From contig NZ_BBJF01000009.1 of NCBI RefSeq assembly GCF_000739735.1, positions 1-64,000 on the forward strand: a stretch of DNA of 64,000 nt, in the 5' to 3' direction. Under the pieces are notes generated by a model. It searched no databases. It saw only the letters and a list, made by a program, of their open reading frames with translations, and was not told the origin of the DNA. This DNA comes from Paraburkholderia ginsengisoli NBRC 100965 (GTDB lineage Bacteria > Pseudomonadota > Gammaproteobacteria > Burkholderiales > Burkholderiaceae). Position numbers and translations under genes: made by a program. Below are positions 26,049 to 34,870 of the stretch, piece after piece. The first letter of the stretch is position 1. Every line of letters begins with the position of its first letter.

Positions 26049-26747
26049 TCACCACGGCGACACGTTGAGGAAGAAGCGCTGCAACCAGCCCATGTTCTGC
26101 GCTTCGTCGATATAGCCCTTCGCGGAGTACTCGATTTTCGCGTCGGCCACCTGGGTGGAGTACACGGCGTTCAGGCTCGAAATCGTGTTCGGATTCACGA
26201 CGCCGGAAAAGCGCACGAACTCGTTGCCCTGATTGATCAGCATCTGCTTTTCACCGCTGACGATCAGGTTGCCGTTCGCCTGCACGCCCGTCACCGTGAC
26301 GGTGATCGTGCCGTTGAACGTATTGGACGCATTCGCGCCGCCGGTGCCGGAAAACACGTTGCCGCCGTTCGCGCTCAGATTGGCCCTGTTGAACAGGCCG
26401 CTGAGAAAGCCCGCGGTCGGCACCGCGAGATTCGTGCTGCCGGCGCGGTTCGCATTGGCGCCCGACGTCTTGGTCGCGTTGATGTTTTCGGCAATCACGA
26501 TCGTGATGATGTCGCCGACATTGCGCGGACGCTGATCTTCGAACAGCGGCCGGCCCGCGTAGCCCGGGTTGTAGATCGAGCCCGACACCGGCGGCGGCGG
26601 CGGAGCCGGCGGCAAGGCCGTCATCGGCTGCTGCGTGATCGGCTGCTTGGGCACGAGGCCGCAGCCCCCCAGGGCCGCGAGCAGCGTGAGCTGCACGAGC
26701 GCCTGAGCGGTGCGCGAATGAACCGGAATGCGAGAGAAGTGCGACAT
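26049..26747 (-). CDS. flgH: FlgH, flagellar L-ring lipoprotein
   Basis: 232-residue outer-membrane L-ring subunit. A signal peptide with lipobox LAALGGC (about residues 25-30 from MSHFSRIP) is followed by a proline-rich linker. The conserved core is GSIYNPGYAGRPLFEDQRPRNVGDIITIVIAENINA and VTVTGVQANGNLIVSGEKQMLINQGNEFVRFSGVVNP. The start at 26747 is preferred over an upstream TTG that overlaps flgG. Confidence 0.95.
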   Translation of the reverse strand: MSHFSRIPVHSRTAQALVQLTLLAALGGCGLVPKQPITQQPMTALPPAPPPPPVSGSIYNPGYAGRPLFEDQRPRNVGDIITIVIAENINATKTSGANANRAGSTNLAVPTAGFLSGLFNRANLSANGGNVFSGTGGANASNTFNGTITVTVTGVQANGNLIVSGEKQMLINQGNEFVRFSGVVNPNTISSLNAVYSTQVADAKIEYSAKGYIDEAQNMGWLQRFFLNVSPW

Positions 26748-26776
26748 CTGGATTACCGCCTTTAATTCCCAGTCCC

Positions 26777-27565
26777 TCAAACCTGCATCTGGCTGAGGGT
26801 CTGCAGCATCTGGTCGGAAGTGGTCACGGCCTTGCTGTTGATTTCGTAAGCGCGTTGCGTCTGGATCATGTTCACCAGTTCCTGCACCACGTTGACGTTC
26901 GATGCTTCCACGTAGCCCTGATTCAGCGTGCCCGCGCCGTTCAGGCCCGGTTGCGCGATGTTCGGCGCACCCGACGAAGCCGTCTCCGAGAACAGGTTTT
27001 CGCCCTTCGCGTCGAGACCGGCCGGGTTGATGAAGGTCGCGACCTGCATCGAGCCGAGCTGCTGGCTATTGGTCGAACCGGCGACGGTGATCGACACCAC
27101 GCCGTCGCTGCCGATCGTCAGCGAAGTCGCGTTGGTCGGGACCGTGATGGCCGGGATCACCTGGTAGCCGCTCGACGTCACGAGTTGACCTTGCGCGTTC
27201 GTCTGGAACGAACCGTCGCGGGTGTAGGCGGTCGTGCCATCGGGCATCTGCACCTGGAAGAAGCCGGCGCCGTTGATCGCGACGTCCTTCGAGTTGCCGG
27301 TCTGCTGCAGGTTGCCCTGGGTGTACAGACGCTCGGTGGCGACCTGCTGCACGCCGGTGCCGAGCTGGATGCCGGACGGCAATTCGGTTTGCTGCGTCGA
27401 GTTCGCACCCGGCTGGCGGATGGTCTGATACAGCAGGTCCTCGAACACCGCGCGCGAGCCCTTGAAGCCGTTGGTGCTGACGTTCGCGAGGTTGTTCGAG
27501 ATCACGTCCATCTGCGCCTGTTGCGCATTCATGCCGGTAGCGGCGATGTAAAGCGAGCGATTCAC
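26777..27565 (-). CDS. flgG: FlgG, distal rod protein
   Basis: 262-residue distal rod subunit, close to the canonical length. The start MNRSLYIAATGMNAQQAQMDVISNNLANVSTNGFKGSRAVFEDLLY and the end GYVEASNVNVVQELVNMIQTQRAYEINSKAVTTSDQMLQTLSQMQV are strongly conserved. The start codon is GTG, supported by GGGAGAAG just upstream. Part of flgBCDEFGHIJ. Confidence 0.98.
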   Translation of the reverse strand: MNRSLYIAATGMNAQQAQMDVISNNLANVSTNGFKGSRAVFEDLLYQTIRQPGANSTQQTELPSGIQLGTGVQQVATERLYTQGNLQQTGNSKDVAINGAGFFQVQMPDGTTAYTRDGSFQTNAQGQLVTSSGYQVIPAITVPTNATSLTIGSDGVVSITVAGSTNSQQLGSMQVATFINPAGLDAKGENLFSETASSGAPNIAQPGLNGAGTLNQGYVEASNVNVVQELVNMIQTQRAYEINSKAVTTSDQMLQTLSQMQV

Positions 27566-27621
27566 AATTCTTCTCCCATCCAGGATGGTGTTGCCATGTC
27601 GGGCGAGCCCGGGGCGATCCG

Positions 27622-28380
27622 TTAGCTGAAGCTGAGCAGCTGATTGGCGGACTGATCATTCTTGTCCGCGTTTTCGAGCATCTTGGTCTGCATCTGGAAC
27701 TGCCGCGCGTTGGTGATCATCGAGACCATCGCGCTGACCGGATTCACGTTGCTGCCTTCGAGCGACGCCGGCGCCAGCGTGACGGCCGGATCGGCGTCGG
27801 CGGGATTGCCGTCGGCGGTGCGAAAAAGGCCGTCGTCGCCGCGCGTCAGCGATTGCGGGTCCGGGTTCACAAGCTTCAGCTGGTCGACGGTCACCACCGC
27901 GGTCGGCGGGTCGCCCGGCGTCAACGCGGACACCGTGCCGTCCTTGCCGATGGTGATCTCCGCGCCCGGCGGCACCGACACCGGCCCGCCGTTGCCGAGC
28001 ACCACCTGATTGGTGGCGTTCACCAGTTGCCCGTTTTCGTCGATGTGCAGATTGCCGGCGCGCGTATAAGCCTCGTTGCCGTCGGTGGTCTGCACCGCCA
28101 GCCAGCCCGGCCCCTGAATCGCCACGTCGAGCGGGTTGCCGGTCTGCTGGATCGGCCCCGGTGTGTAGTCGGCGCCCGGCGTCGACGACAGCACGAAGGT
28201 GCGGGTGGTGTTGTCGTTGATCGAGCTGCCGTCGCCGAACGACATCGGCACGGCACGGAAAGTCTCGAGCTGCGCACGAAAGCCGGTGGTCGATGCGTTC
28301 GCGAGGTTGTTCGCGACGATCGCCTGCTGTTCGAGCGCCTGGGCGCTGCCCGACATCGCGGTGTAGATCAGCCGATCCAT
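27622..28380 (-). CDS. flgF: FlgF, proximal rod protein
   Basis: 252-residue rod protein starting MDRLIYTAMSGSAQALEQQAIVANNLANASTTGFRAQLETFRAVP and ending with the rod C-terminal helix VNPVSAMVSMITNARQFQMQTKMLENADKNDQSANQLLSFS. The ATG at 28380 is chosen; longer in-frame readings run through flgE in another frame and are rejected. It lies 17 bases after the flgE stop. Confidence 0.97.
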   Translation of the reverse strand: MDRLIYTAMSGSAQALEQQAIVANNLANASTTGFRAQLETFRAVPMSFGDGSSINDNTTRTFVLSSTPGADYTPGPIQQTGNPLDVAIQGPGWLAVQTTDGNEAYTRAGNLHIDENGQLVNATNQVVLGNGGPVSVPPGAEITIGKDGTVSALTPGDPPTAVVTVDQLKLVNPDPQSLTRGDDGLFRTADGNPADADPAVTLAPASLEGSNVNPVSAMVSMITNARQFQMQTKMLENADKNDQSANQLLSFS

Positions 28381-28397
28381 GATGGAGTCCCGGTCGC

Positions 28398-29909
28398 TTA
28401 CAGGTTGATCAGGGTCTGGTCGACGGTCTGCTGGGTCTTGATCGTCTGCGCGTTCGCCTGATAGTTGCGTTGCGCGGTGATCAGGTTCACCAGTTCGCTC
28501 GTCAGATCGACGTTCGAGTTTTCCACCGCGCCGCCTTGCAGCACGCCGTGGTTGGTCGAGCCCGGCGTGGAGATCTGCGCGACACCCGACGCCGAGGTCG
28601 CGCCGTACTCGTTGTTGCCGAGATCGATCAGGCCGTTCTGGTTCGCGAAGTTCGCGAGCACGATCTGCCCGAGCGCGGAGGTCTGGCCGTTCGAATAGTT
28701 GCCGGTCAGCGTGCCGTCGGCGGCCACCGTGAAGCCGGTCAGTTGACCTGCCGCATAGCCGTCGGGCTGCAGGCTGTTCACGCCGTCCTTGCCGCCGTAC
28801 TGCGTGGTGCCCGCGATGTTCAGCGTGATGTTCTGCGGCGTCGCCGAACCGTCGGTGGTCGGGATCGACACGTTGAACGTGTACGGCGCGGAGGTCGCGG
28901 TGCCGTCCGCGTTGGTCGTGCCGAGCAGCTTGCCCGACGAGTCGAAGTTCGCCTGGCCGACGAGCGTCGCTGTGCCGGTCGACGTGCCCGCGTAGACGTT
29001 CCACGTGCCGGCTGCCGTCTTCGAGAAGTACATGTTGACCTGCTGCGAGCCGCCGAGCGTGTCGTAGACCGTCGTGCTGGTCGAGTAGTTGTATGTCGAC
29101 GAGCTGCTCTGGTTGAACGCGATCGGATTGTGCGCGACGGTGTAGGTGTCGCCGGCCGCCGGTGTGCCATTGAATGTAATGGTCTCGCCGCTGCCGAGCG
29201 TGATCGCCGTGCCTGTCGAATAGGCGGTGGTACTCGTGGTCGTGGTGGTGGCCCCGGTACTGTCCGTTGCCGTGACCGTGTAGCCCGTGGCGGTGAAATT
29301 GATCGCGTAGTCGTTGGCGTTCGTACCTGCGGCGGCATTGGTGATCGATACGCTGGACTGGACTGGCGTAGCGGCCGTGGAACTCACCGTCGGCGTGCCG
29401 AGCATCAGATCGTCCTGCGCGTTCAGATTCAGGCCGGCGGCGATCGTCGTGGTCGGCGTCGGCGCGATGTTCGCGGTCGGCACCTGCAGCGGCACGGTCT
29501 GCGCGGTGTTGATCACGCCGCCGTTGCTCGCCGCGTAGCCCATCAGTTGCAAGCCTTGCGCGTTGGTGATGTAGCCGTTCTTGTCGAGCTGGAACACGCC
29601 GTTACGCGAATACGTCAGCGTGCCGTTGTTGTTCATCTGGTAGAAGCCGTTGCCGTTGATCGCAACGTTCAGCGCCTGATTGGTCGAGGTGATCGTGCCT
29701 TGCGAGAACTGCTGCTGCACTTCCGCGAGCTTCGTGCCGATCCCGACCTGCTGGTTCACCGCGGTCGCGATCGAATTCGCGTACATGTCGGCGAATTCGG
29801 CGGTGCCGCTCTTGAAGCCGACCGTGTTGGCGTTGGCGATGTTGTTGCCGATCACGTCGAGATCGCTCGACGACGCGGACAAACCGCTCAAACCTTGTTG
29901 ATAACCCAT
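28398..29909 (-). CDS. flgE: FlgE, flagellar hook protein
   Basis: 503-residue hook protein. The N terminus GYQQGLSGLSASSSDLDVIGNNIANANTVGFK and the C terminus SNVDLTSELVNLITAQRNYQANAQTIKTQQTVDQTLINL form the axial core. The central region has a Thr-rich insert (about 200-280) with a GTPAAGDTYTV motif like those of FlgK and FlgL, and is longer than in enterobacteria (about 400 residues). GGAG precedes the ATG. Capped by FlgD during assembly; length set by FliK. Confidence 0.97.
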   Translation of the reverse strand: MGYQQGLSGLSASSSDLDVIGNNIANANTVGFKSGTAEFADMYANSIATAVNQQVGIGTKLAEVQQQFSQGTITSTNQALNVAINGNGFYQMNNNGTLTYSRNGVFQLDKNGYITNAQGLQLMGYAASNGGVINTAQTVPLQVPTANIAPTPTTTIAAGLNLNAQDDLMLGTPTVSSTAATPVQSSVSITNAAAGTNANDYAINFTATGYTVTATDSTGATTTTTSTTAYSTGTAITLGSGETITFNGTPAAGDTYTVAHNPIAFNQSSSSTYNYSTSTTVYDTLGGSQQVNMYFSKTAAGTWNVYAGTSTGTATLVGQANFDSSGKLLGTTNADGTATSAPYTFNVSIPTTDGSATPQNITLNIAGTTQYGGKDGVNSLQPDGYAAGQLTGFTVAADGTLTGNYSNGQTSALGQIVLANFANQNGLIDLGNNEYGATSASGVAQISTPGSTNHGVLQGGAVENSNVDLTSELVNLITAQRNYQANAQTIKTQQTVDQTLINL

Positions 29910-29952
29910 GACGTTCTCCGTAACTGGAAAGTCGTAACTGAATTGTTCTGAA

Positions 29953-30666
29953 TCAGAGGATCGCCGCGACGCTGGTCAGCCCGACCGTCGAACCGTTCGA
30001 CAGCACGAGGCCCGCGGTGCCCGAGCTCTGCGTGACGACGCTTTCCACCGTCGCGCCGGTTAGCGTAGTGGCGGTCGCCTGCTGTCCGTTGATCGTGCCC
30101 ATCGCGGTGATCGTGTAGTTGCCGTCGGGCAGTGCGTTGCCTGCCGTGTCGGTCGGCGTCCAGCCGACCGGAATCGTGCCGGCCGACTGCTTGCCGAGAT
30201 CGATCGTGTTGACGATCGTGCCGGCCGAGTTCTTCACGACGACCTGCAGATCGCTAACGTCGTTCGCGAGCGTGACGCCGAACGCGCCGGTTTTGCCGCT
30301 CGCCACGGAGATCGAGTTGCCCGGCGCGAGCACGGTCGAGCCGATCAGCAGCGCGGCCTGCGATTGCTGACCCGCCGAAAGCTGCGTCGACAGCGAACTC
30401 AGCGACGTGTTCAGCTGGCTGATGCCTTGCACCGTGCTGATCTGCGCGAGCTGCGAAGTCATCTGCGAGCTGTCCATCGGATTGGTCGGGTCCTGGTTCT
30501 TCAACTGCGCGACGAGCAGTTGCAGGAAGGTGTTCTGCAAATCGGTGGCCGACGTGCCGGACGTGCTGCTGGTCGAACTCGTGCTGCTGTTCGTGCCGTT
30601 CATCGTGTCGAGCAGCGTTTGCGAAACGGTCGTGCCGTTGCTGCCGATCGTGGTGCTAGTGGTCAA
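29953..30666 (-). CDS. flgD: FlgD, hook-capping scaffold protein
   Basis: 237-residue hook cap. The N-terminal part is Ser/Thr-rich, then LQNTFLQLLVAQLKNQDPTNPMDSSQMTSQLAQISTVQGISQLN (about 40-85), the family signature. The C-terminal Tudor/Fn3-like part contains IPVGWTPTDTAGNALPDGNYTITAMG. The start is TTG with a clear AGGAG six bases upstream; no better ATG exists. It begins ten bases after flgC. Confidence 0.96.
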   Translation of the reverse strand: MTTSTTIGSNGTTVSQTLLDTMNGTNSSTSSTSSTSGTSATDLQNTFLQLLVAQLKNQDPTNPMDSSQMTSQLAQISTVQGISQLNTSLSSLSTQLSAGQQSQAALLIGSTVLAPGNSISVASGKTGAFGVTLANDVSDLQVVVKNSAGTIVNTIDLGKQSAGTIPVGWTPTDTAGNALPDGNYTITAMGTINGQQATATTLTGATVESVVTQSSGTAGLVLSNGSTVGLTSVAAIL

Positions 30667-30676
30667 GGCGGTCTCC

Positions 30677-31102
30677 TCAGGTTCCGATCGTGAGCGTTTT
30701 CAGCATCAGTGTTTTGGCCGTGTTCAGCGTTTCGACGTTGGCCTGATAGGAGCGCGAAGCCGAGATCATGTTGACCATTTCCTGCACCGGGTCGACGTTG
30801 GGCAGCGTCACGTAGCCGTCCGCGTTGGCCGCCGGATTGCCGGGTTCGTACGCGGTTTTCATCGGCGACGGGTCGTCGACCACGCCGGTGACCTGCACGC
30901 CGCCGACCTGCTGGCCGGAGCCCGAGCGAGCGCCGCCGAGCGGGTTCACCGCGAACACGACCTGCTTGGCCTTGTACGGCTGGCCGTCGGGGCCGGTCGT
31001 ACTGTCCGCGTTGGCGAGGTTCGACGCCGTCACGTTGAGCCGCTGCGACTGCGCGGACATCGCGGAGCCGGCAACACCAAAAATATTCATCAGGGATGGC
31101 AT
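30677..31102 (-). CDS. flgC: FlgC, proximal rod protein
   Basis: 141-residue rod subunit starting MPSLMNIFGVAGSAMSAQSQRLNVTASNLANADSTTGPDG and ending EMVNMISASRSYQANVETLNTAKTLMLKTLTIG, as in the family. AGGA lies close to the ATG at 31102; a longer reading starting at 31141 would include the ribosome-binding site. Confidence 0.97.
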   Translation of the reverse strand: MPSLMNIFGVAGSAMSAQSQRLNVTASNLANADSTTGPDGQPYKAKQVVFAVNPLGGARSGSGQQVGGVQVTGVVDDPSPMKTAYEPGNPAANADGYVTLPNVDPVQEMVNMISASRSYQANVETLNTAKTLMLKTLTIGT

Positions 31103-31194
31103 GGTTTCCTGACCTCTCCTGCCGGTTCGAGCCGGCTTCAAGTTAAGTCCCGTAGCGATTTGTTCGTGCTTGCTGCTGTGTGCTGTGCGTGCCG

Positions 31195-31692
31195 TTACGA
31201 ACCCGACGTGATCGCCGCCAGCATCGTTTTGATCTGGCTCGACAACACCGTCATGCCCGATTCGAAGTGCAGCGTGTTGTCGGCGAACTGGACGCGCTCG
31301 GTGTCGATGTCCACCGTGTTGCCGTCGAGCGCGGGCTGCGTCGGAATCCGGTATTGCAGGTTGCCGTAGTCGTCGGGCGCGCCGCCGGTCGGGGTGAGCG
31401 TCGCCTTGCCGGCCATGTGGCCCGGCTCCGTCGACACCATCGACATGCCGCTCGTTACGCCCGCCGGCTGCGTCATCGCGAGCGTCGAGCCGTTCGATGC
31501 GCCCTGCCCGGCGGTCGTGCCGCCGGTCTTCTTCAGCGCGCCGGCCAGCGACGACGCGAAGTCGACGTCGCGTGCCCGGTAGCCCGGTGTATCGGCATTG
31601 GCGATATTCGACGACAGCAGCTCCTGCCGGTACGCGCGCACATCCAGCGCCTGGCGGCCGAAGGCGAATTCGGCATCGAGTTTGTCCAGCAT
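31195..31692 (-). CDS. flgB: FlgB, proximal rod protein
   Basis: 165-residue rod subunit, slightly longer than the usual 130-140 because of a Gly/Thr insert (about 55-75). The conserved N-terminal block ends LLSSNIANADTPGYRARDVDF and the C-terminal block is NTVDIDTERVQFADNTLHFESGMTVLSSQIKTMLAAI. GGGAGA precedes the ATG. First gene of flgBCDEFGHIJ, divergent from flgA. Confidence 0.96.
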   Translation of the reverse strand: MLDKLDAEFAFGRQALDVRAYRQELLSSNIANADTPGYRARDVDFASSLAGALKKTGGTTAGQGASNGSTLAMTQPAGVTSGMSMVSTEPGHMAGKATLTPTGGAPDDYGNLQYRIPTQPALDGNTVDIDTERVQFADNTLHFESGMTVLSSQIKTMLAAITSGS

Positions 31693-31824
31693 AGAAATCT
31701 CCCGAGAGGGTTCCCGAGCCTTCCCATCACAGCGTCGCTCGCGGACTGCATCGACCGGGAAGGCCTTTTTGCATGAGGTGCATCTTATGGGCCGAATGCA
31801 AGTGGCAATCGGACGAATAACCGG

Positions 31825-31842
31825 GAAAGGGGGCTTCTATTC
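31825..31842. promoter_or_regulatory. Candidate class II flagellar operator, flgB/flgA
   Basis: The plus strand reads GAAAGGGGGCTTCTATTC; the flgB strand reads TTGAATAGAAG then CCCCCTTTC. TTGAATAGA is identical to the fliE site. It lies 133 bases before flgB and about 70 before flgA, the place for a shared activator site. Confidence 0.45.
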
Positions 31843-31910
31843 AACGTTTGCGCGACGGGGCCGCTCACTAGAATGCAAGGCGTACCGATGCATTCGATGG
31901 AGAACCCTCG

Positions 31911-33479
31911 ATGGACCAGCCCACTTCCGATTTGCCGCAGCGTGCGAGCCGCGCGGCGGCGCTTCGCGCGGGGGCGTGTGCGGTCGCGGCGCCGGGGGCG
32001 TCGACTGTGTCTTCACCTCCGCCCTCGTCTTCAGCCGCGTCTTCAGAGACGTCCCCGGTTGCATCATCCCGAGCGGGGCGTCCTGCACGTGTGATGCGGC
32101 TGGCTCCACGCCTAGCCCTGCGCGCCACCTCACGTGTGTTCACGCGGCTGGTGGTGAACGTCGCGTTGTGGGTCGCGGGCGGGATCGTGCTGCTGCCGGG
32201 CACGACCCAGGCGCAGGAAGCCGGCGGCCCGATCGTGATTCCGGGTCCCGCTGAGAAAAACCCCGGCGCGCTCGCCGATATCGCGCAGCAAATGCAGACG
32301 CCGACGCAACGCGCGGCGTCGGCCAGCTCGCTCGCCGCCGCCACCGCACAGTCGCTCGGACGCGGGCCCGCGCCGCGCGACGCCGATCCGTTCACGCGCG
32401 CCGCCGGCACGAACGGCGCGATCGTGATCCCGGGTGCGAACGAAGCCTCGGCCGCGCCGGCGATGATCCGCACCAACTTCAAACCGGACGCCAATGGCGT
32501 CGTGACGATTCCCGCGCCGGCCAACGCCGGTGCGTCGGCGAACGTCGCGCGCGTGAACGTCGCGGCGAGTCCACGCGCAGTGTTGCCGGTCGTCGTGACG
32601 CCTATGTCGACGACGACCTCGACCGTCGCCCAGCCGGTCGACGCCAGCGCGCCGCAGGGCCGCGGTTTCGACACGCTCGCGTCGCGCGGCGAGCCGCCGC
32701 AATTCGGCGCGAACGGCAAGCCGGTCGCCCCGGCGACCGTCGCCATGCCGAACCGTCCCGTGATCGCCCGAACGCCGGCGGTACGCCAGGCGGCTCCGTC
32801 CGTCGCGCAGAAAACCATGCAGGCCGCCGTCGTTGCGCAGCCTGCCACCCTGCCCGGTCAGCAGGACCCCGAAGCAATTCACGCGGCCGCACTGGCCTTT
32901 TTGCAGCAACAGTCCGCCGGCTTGCCCGGCAAGATCGACATCACGGTTGCGCCGGCCTTTCCGCGTGGCCTCTCCGAGTGCGCCGCGCTCGAACCGTTCA
33001 TGCCGAGCGGCGCGCGCCTGTGGGGCCGCATGACCGTCGGCGTGCGCTGCGCGGGCGAGCGTCCGTGGACCATTTACCTGCAGGCGCGCGTCGCACTGCG
33101 CGCCACCTACTACCTCGCCGCCCGCGCGATGGCGCCGGGCGAAGTGCTCACCGCCGCTGACCTCGTCGCGCGCGACGGCGACCTGACCGGCTTGCCGCAG
33201 GCGATCGTCACGGATCCGTCGCAGGCGGTCGGCTCGGTTTCGCTGGTGCGCATCGCGGGCGGCATGCCGCTGCGCCGCGACATGCTCAAGAGCGCGTCGG
33301 CGGTCGCGATCGGCCAGACGGTCCGGGTCGTCGCGGCGGGCGACGGCTTTTCGATCTCGGCCGAAGGCAGCGCAATGAACAACGCGTCGCCGGGTCAGCA
33401 AGTGCGGGTGAAGACCGCGAACGGGCAGGTCATCTCGGGGATCGTCAAGGACGGCGCGACCGTGGAGATTCAGTTGTGA
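31911..33479 (+). CDS. flgA: FlgA, P-ring assembly chaperone with long N-terminal extension
   Basis: 522 residues against about 220 for ordinary FlgA. The normal FlgA part is the C-terminal 200 residues: IDITVAPAFPRGLSECAALEPFMPSGARLWGRMTVGVRCAGERPW, the AMAPGEVLTAADLVARDGDL SAF domain, and GQQVRVKTANGQVISGIV. Before it lie a Ser/Pro/Ala tail (1-60), a signal-like hydrophobic stretch (76-102, ending TTQAQ) and a 200-residue low-complexity region with repeated VIPG/VTIPA motifs. GGAGA seven bases before the ATG at 31911 supports this start, but ATG 32094 (M62) would put the signal peptide at the N terminus, as export requires. The true start is unresolved. Confidence 0.88.
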   Translation: MDQPTSDLPQRASRAAALRAGACAVAAPGASTVSSPPPSSSAASSETSPVASSRAGRPARVMRLAPRLALRATSRVFTRLVVNVALWVAGGIVLLPGTTQAQEAGGPIVIPGPAEKNPGALADIAQQMQTPTQRAASASSLAAATAQSLGRGPAPRDADPFTRAAGTNGAIVIPGANEASAAPAMIRTNFKPDANGVVTIPAPANAGASANVARVNVAASPRAVLPVVVTPMSTTTSTVAQPVDASAPQGRGFDTLASRGEPPQFGANGKPVAPATVAMPNRPVIARTPAVRQAAPSVAQKTMQAAVVAQPATLPGQQDPEAIHAAALAFLQQQSAGLPGKIDITVAPAFPRGLSECAALEPFMPSGARLWGRMTVGVRCAGERPWTIYLQARVALRATYYLAARAMAPGEVLTAADLVARDGDLTGLPQAIVTDPSQAVGSVSLVRIAGGMPLRRDMLKSASAVAIGQTVRVVAAGDGFSISAEGSAMNNASPGQQVRVKTANGQVISGIVKDGATVEIQL

Positions 33480-33597
33480 ACCGGTGGGCCGCCTTGCACC
33501 ACACGCCGCAGCCGGCCGTGGCGGCGGTCTCGGTGCAAGCGGTAACGAAGGGGTCGGATTGCGTGGGAAAGCAAGGCCGGGGGTGGAGCGATTGCGC

Positions 33598-33625
33598 TAA
33601 AGTTTTGATCAGCGGTTGCCGTTAT
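33598..33625 (+). promoter_or_regulatory. Sigma-28 (FliA) promoter candidate for flgM
   Basis: TAAAGTTT, 12 bases, GCCGTTAT. The -35 is a perfect match; the -10 has two mismatches to GCCGATAA and the spacer is one base long. It lies 28 bases before the flgM start, giving FliA-dependent feedback expression of its own anti-sigma factor. Confidence 0.65.
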
Positions 33626-33653
33626 CAGGATCAAATCGTTCAGGAAGCCAATC

Positions 33654-34007
33654 GTGAAAGTCGATTCCACAAACAATTCGAATCTGCCGACGTTGAAAGA
33701 CGCCCTGTCCCGCTCGCAACAGAGCGATGCCACCCCGGCGGCCAACGCGGCGTCGAACGCGAGCACGGCCGCGCCGGCCAGCGGCAGCGCTTCGGGCGAC
33801 GCAAGCGTCAGCCTGTCGGGCCTGTCGCAGCATCTGCGCAGCCTGGCGGCGTCGGGCTCGGCCGATATCGACACGGCGCACGTCGAGTCGATCAGGCAGG
33901 CCATCAAGGATGGCTCGCTGCAGATCGATTCCGGCAAGATCGCCGACGGCGTGCTGCAGACGGCGCGCGACCTGTTGCAGAACAAAACCTCGTCGACCGG
34001 CAAGTAA
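33654..34007 (+). CDS. flgM: FlgM, anti-sigma-28 factor
   Basis: 117-residue, largely disordered protein with a Ser/Ala-rich N-terminal half and the conserved C-terminal FliA-binding helices DTAHVESIRQAIKDGSLQIDSGKIADGVLQTARDLL. FlgM holds FliA inactive until the hook is finished and is then exported. The start is GTG with AGGAAG six bases upstream. It is followed by flgN after 94 bases. Confidence 0.95.
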   Translation: MKVDSTNNSNLPTLKDALSRSQQSDATPAANAASNASTAAPASGSASGDASVSLSGLSQHLRSLAASGSADIDTAHVESIRQAIKDGSLQIDSGKIADGVLQTARDLLQNKTSSTGK

Positions 34008-34101
34008 GCGGCACCGCAAAGTGCGGCGACATGCCGGGCGGCATTCGACCAACCGGGCTCGCGCGTCGTGCGCGCGCCGCCGTGCCTAGCGAGTTGTTGA
34101 G

Positions 34102-34548
34102 ATGAAAGACGCCCTGCTTGCCACCCTCATCGAAGAATATTCGACCGTCGAGGCGTTCGCCTCGATCCTGGCGCTCGAATCCAGGACGCTAGCATCCGCT
34201 TCGCCGATGGAAGACCTGCCGTCGATCGTCGAAAAGAAGACGGAACTGATCGGCGTGCTGGCGCGGCTCGAAGCCGCGCGCGACACGCAACTGGCCGAAC
34301 TGGGCTATCCGGCCGGCTGGTCCGGCATGGAGCTGGCGGCCAGCACCGACACGCGAGTCGCCGCGCAATGGACGCTGCTGCAAAAATCCGCCGAGCGCGC
34401 GCGGCGCGCCAATACCAATAACGGCGAACTGATCCGCGTGCGGATGGATTACAACCAGCGCGCGCTCGCGGCACTGCAGGTGAACATGCCGCGCAAGGCC
34501 AATTTCTACGGGCCCGACGGACGGATTCCGGCGCACTCGGGCGTTTGA
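34102..34548 (+). CDS. flgN: FlgN, export chaperone for FlgK/FlgL
   Basis: 148-residue helical cytoplasmic protein of the FlgN family (LLATLIEEYSTVEAFASILALESRTL... PSIVEKKTELIGVLARLEAARDTQL), with FYGPDGR near the C terminus. It escorts FlgK and FlgL to the export gate. Position after flgM is the usual one. A terminator hairpin follows. Confidence 0.93.
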   Translation: MKDALLATLIEEYSTVEAFASILALESRTLASASPMEDLPSIVEKKTELIGVLARLEAARDTQLAELGYPAGWSGMELAASTDTRVAAQWTLLQKSAERARRANTNNGELIRVRMDYNQRALAALQVNMPRKANFYGPDGRIPAHSGV

Positions 34549-34870
34549 AAACCGTCCGCGATTGACTGGCGGTTGCGCCGGTCCCGACCCGACAATCGGC
34601 TGCCGTTCCGGTCGAACGAAAAAAGGCCCGTCCTGGACGGGCCTTTGCTGTTTCTGGCGCGATGACTCCAGCGCGCCCTTCTCCCTTGCCTCCTGCCGCA
34701 ACGCAACGTTAGCCATCCGGCTAGCTAGCGCGCAAAGCCGCGTCGCGTTGAAATGACATTCCCAATGAGCTTTTTTCCGTCGCCCGGCGGGACGTCGCGG
34801 CGCATTCACAGGCGAAGCTCTGTCCATTAGCGAGGTTGTGTAATCGTGTGTATAGTTACGGGAGTGCAAT
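34549..34870. other. flgN-hicA intergenic region
   Basis: 322 bases. Contains the flgN terminator (34622-34646) and, close to hicA, a TATAGT hexamer (34851-34856) that could be its -10; no matching -35 was found. No other gene was seen. Confidence 0.6.
34622..34646 (+). terminator. Terminator after flgN
   Basis: AAAGGCCCGTCC paired with GGACGGGCCTTT around one or a few bases, preceded by an A run and followed by GCTGTTTC. A strong rho-independent-type hairpin ending flgAMN, 73 bases after the flgN stop. Confidence 0.8.

Noticed and set aside
24130..26115. Long plus-strand open frame opposite flgJ and flgI
   Set aside because: Antisense shadow; no recognisable domain and it covers two certain genes.
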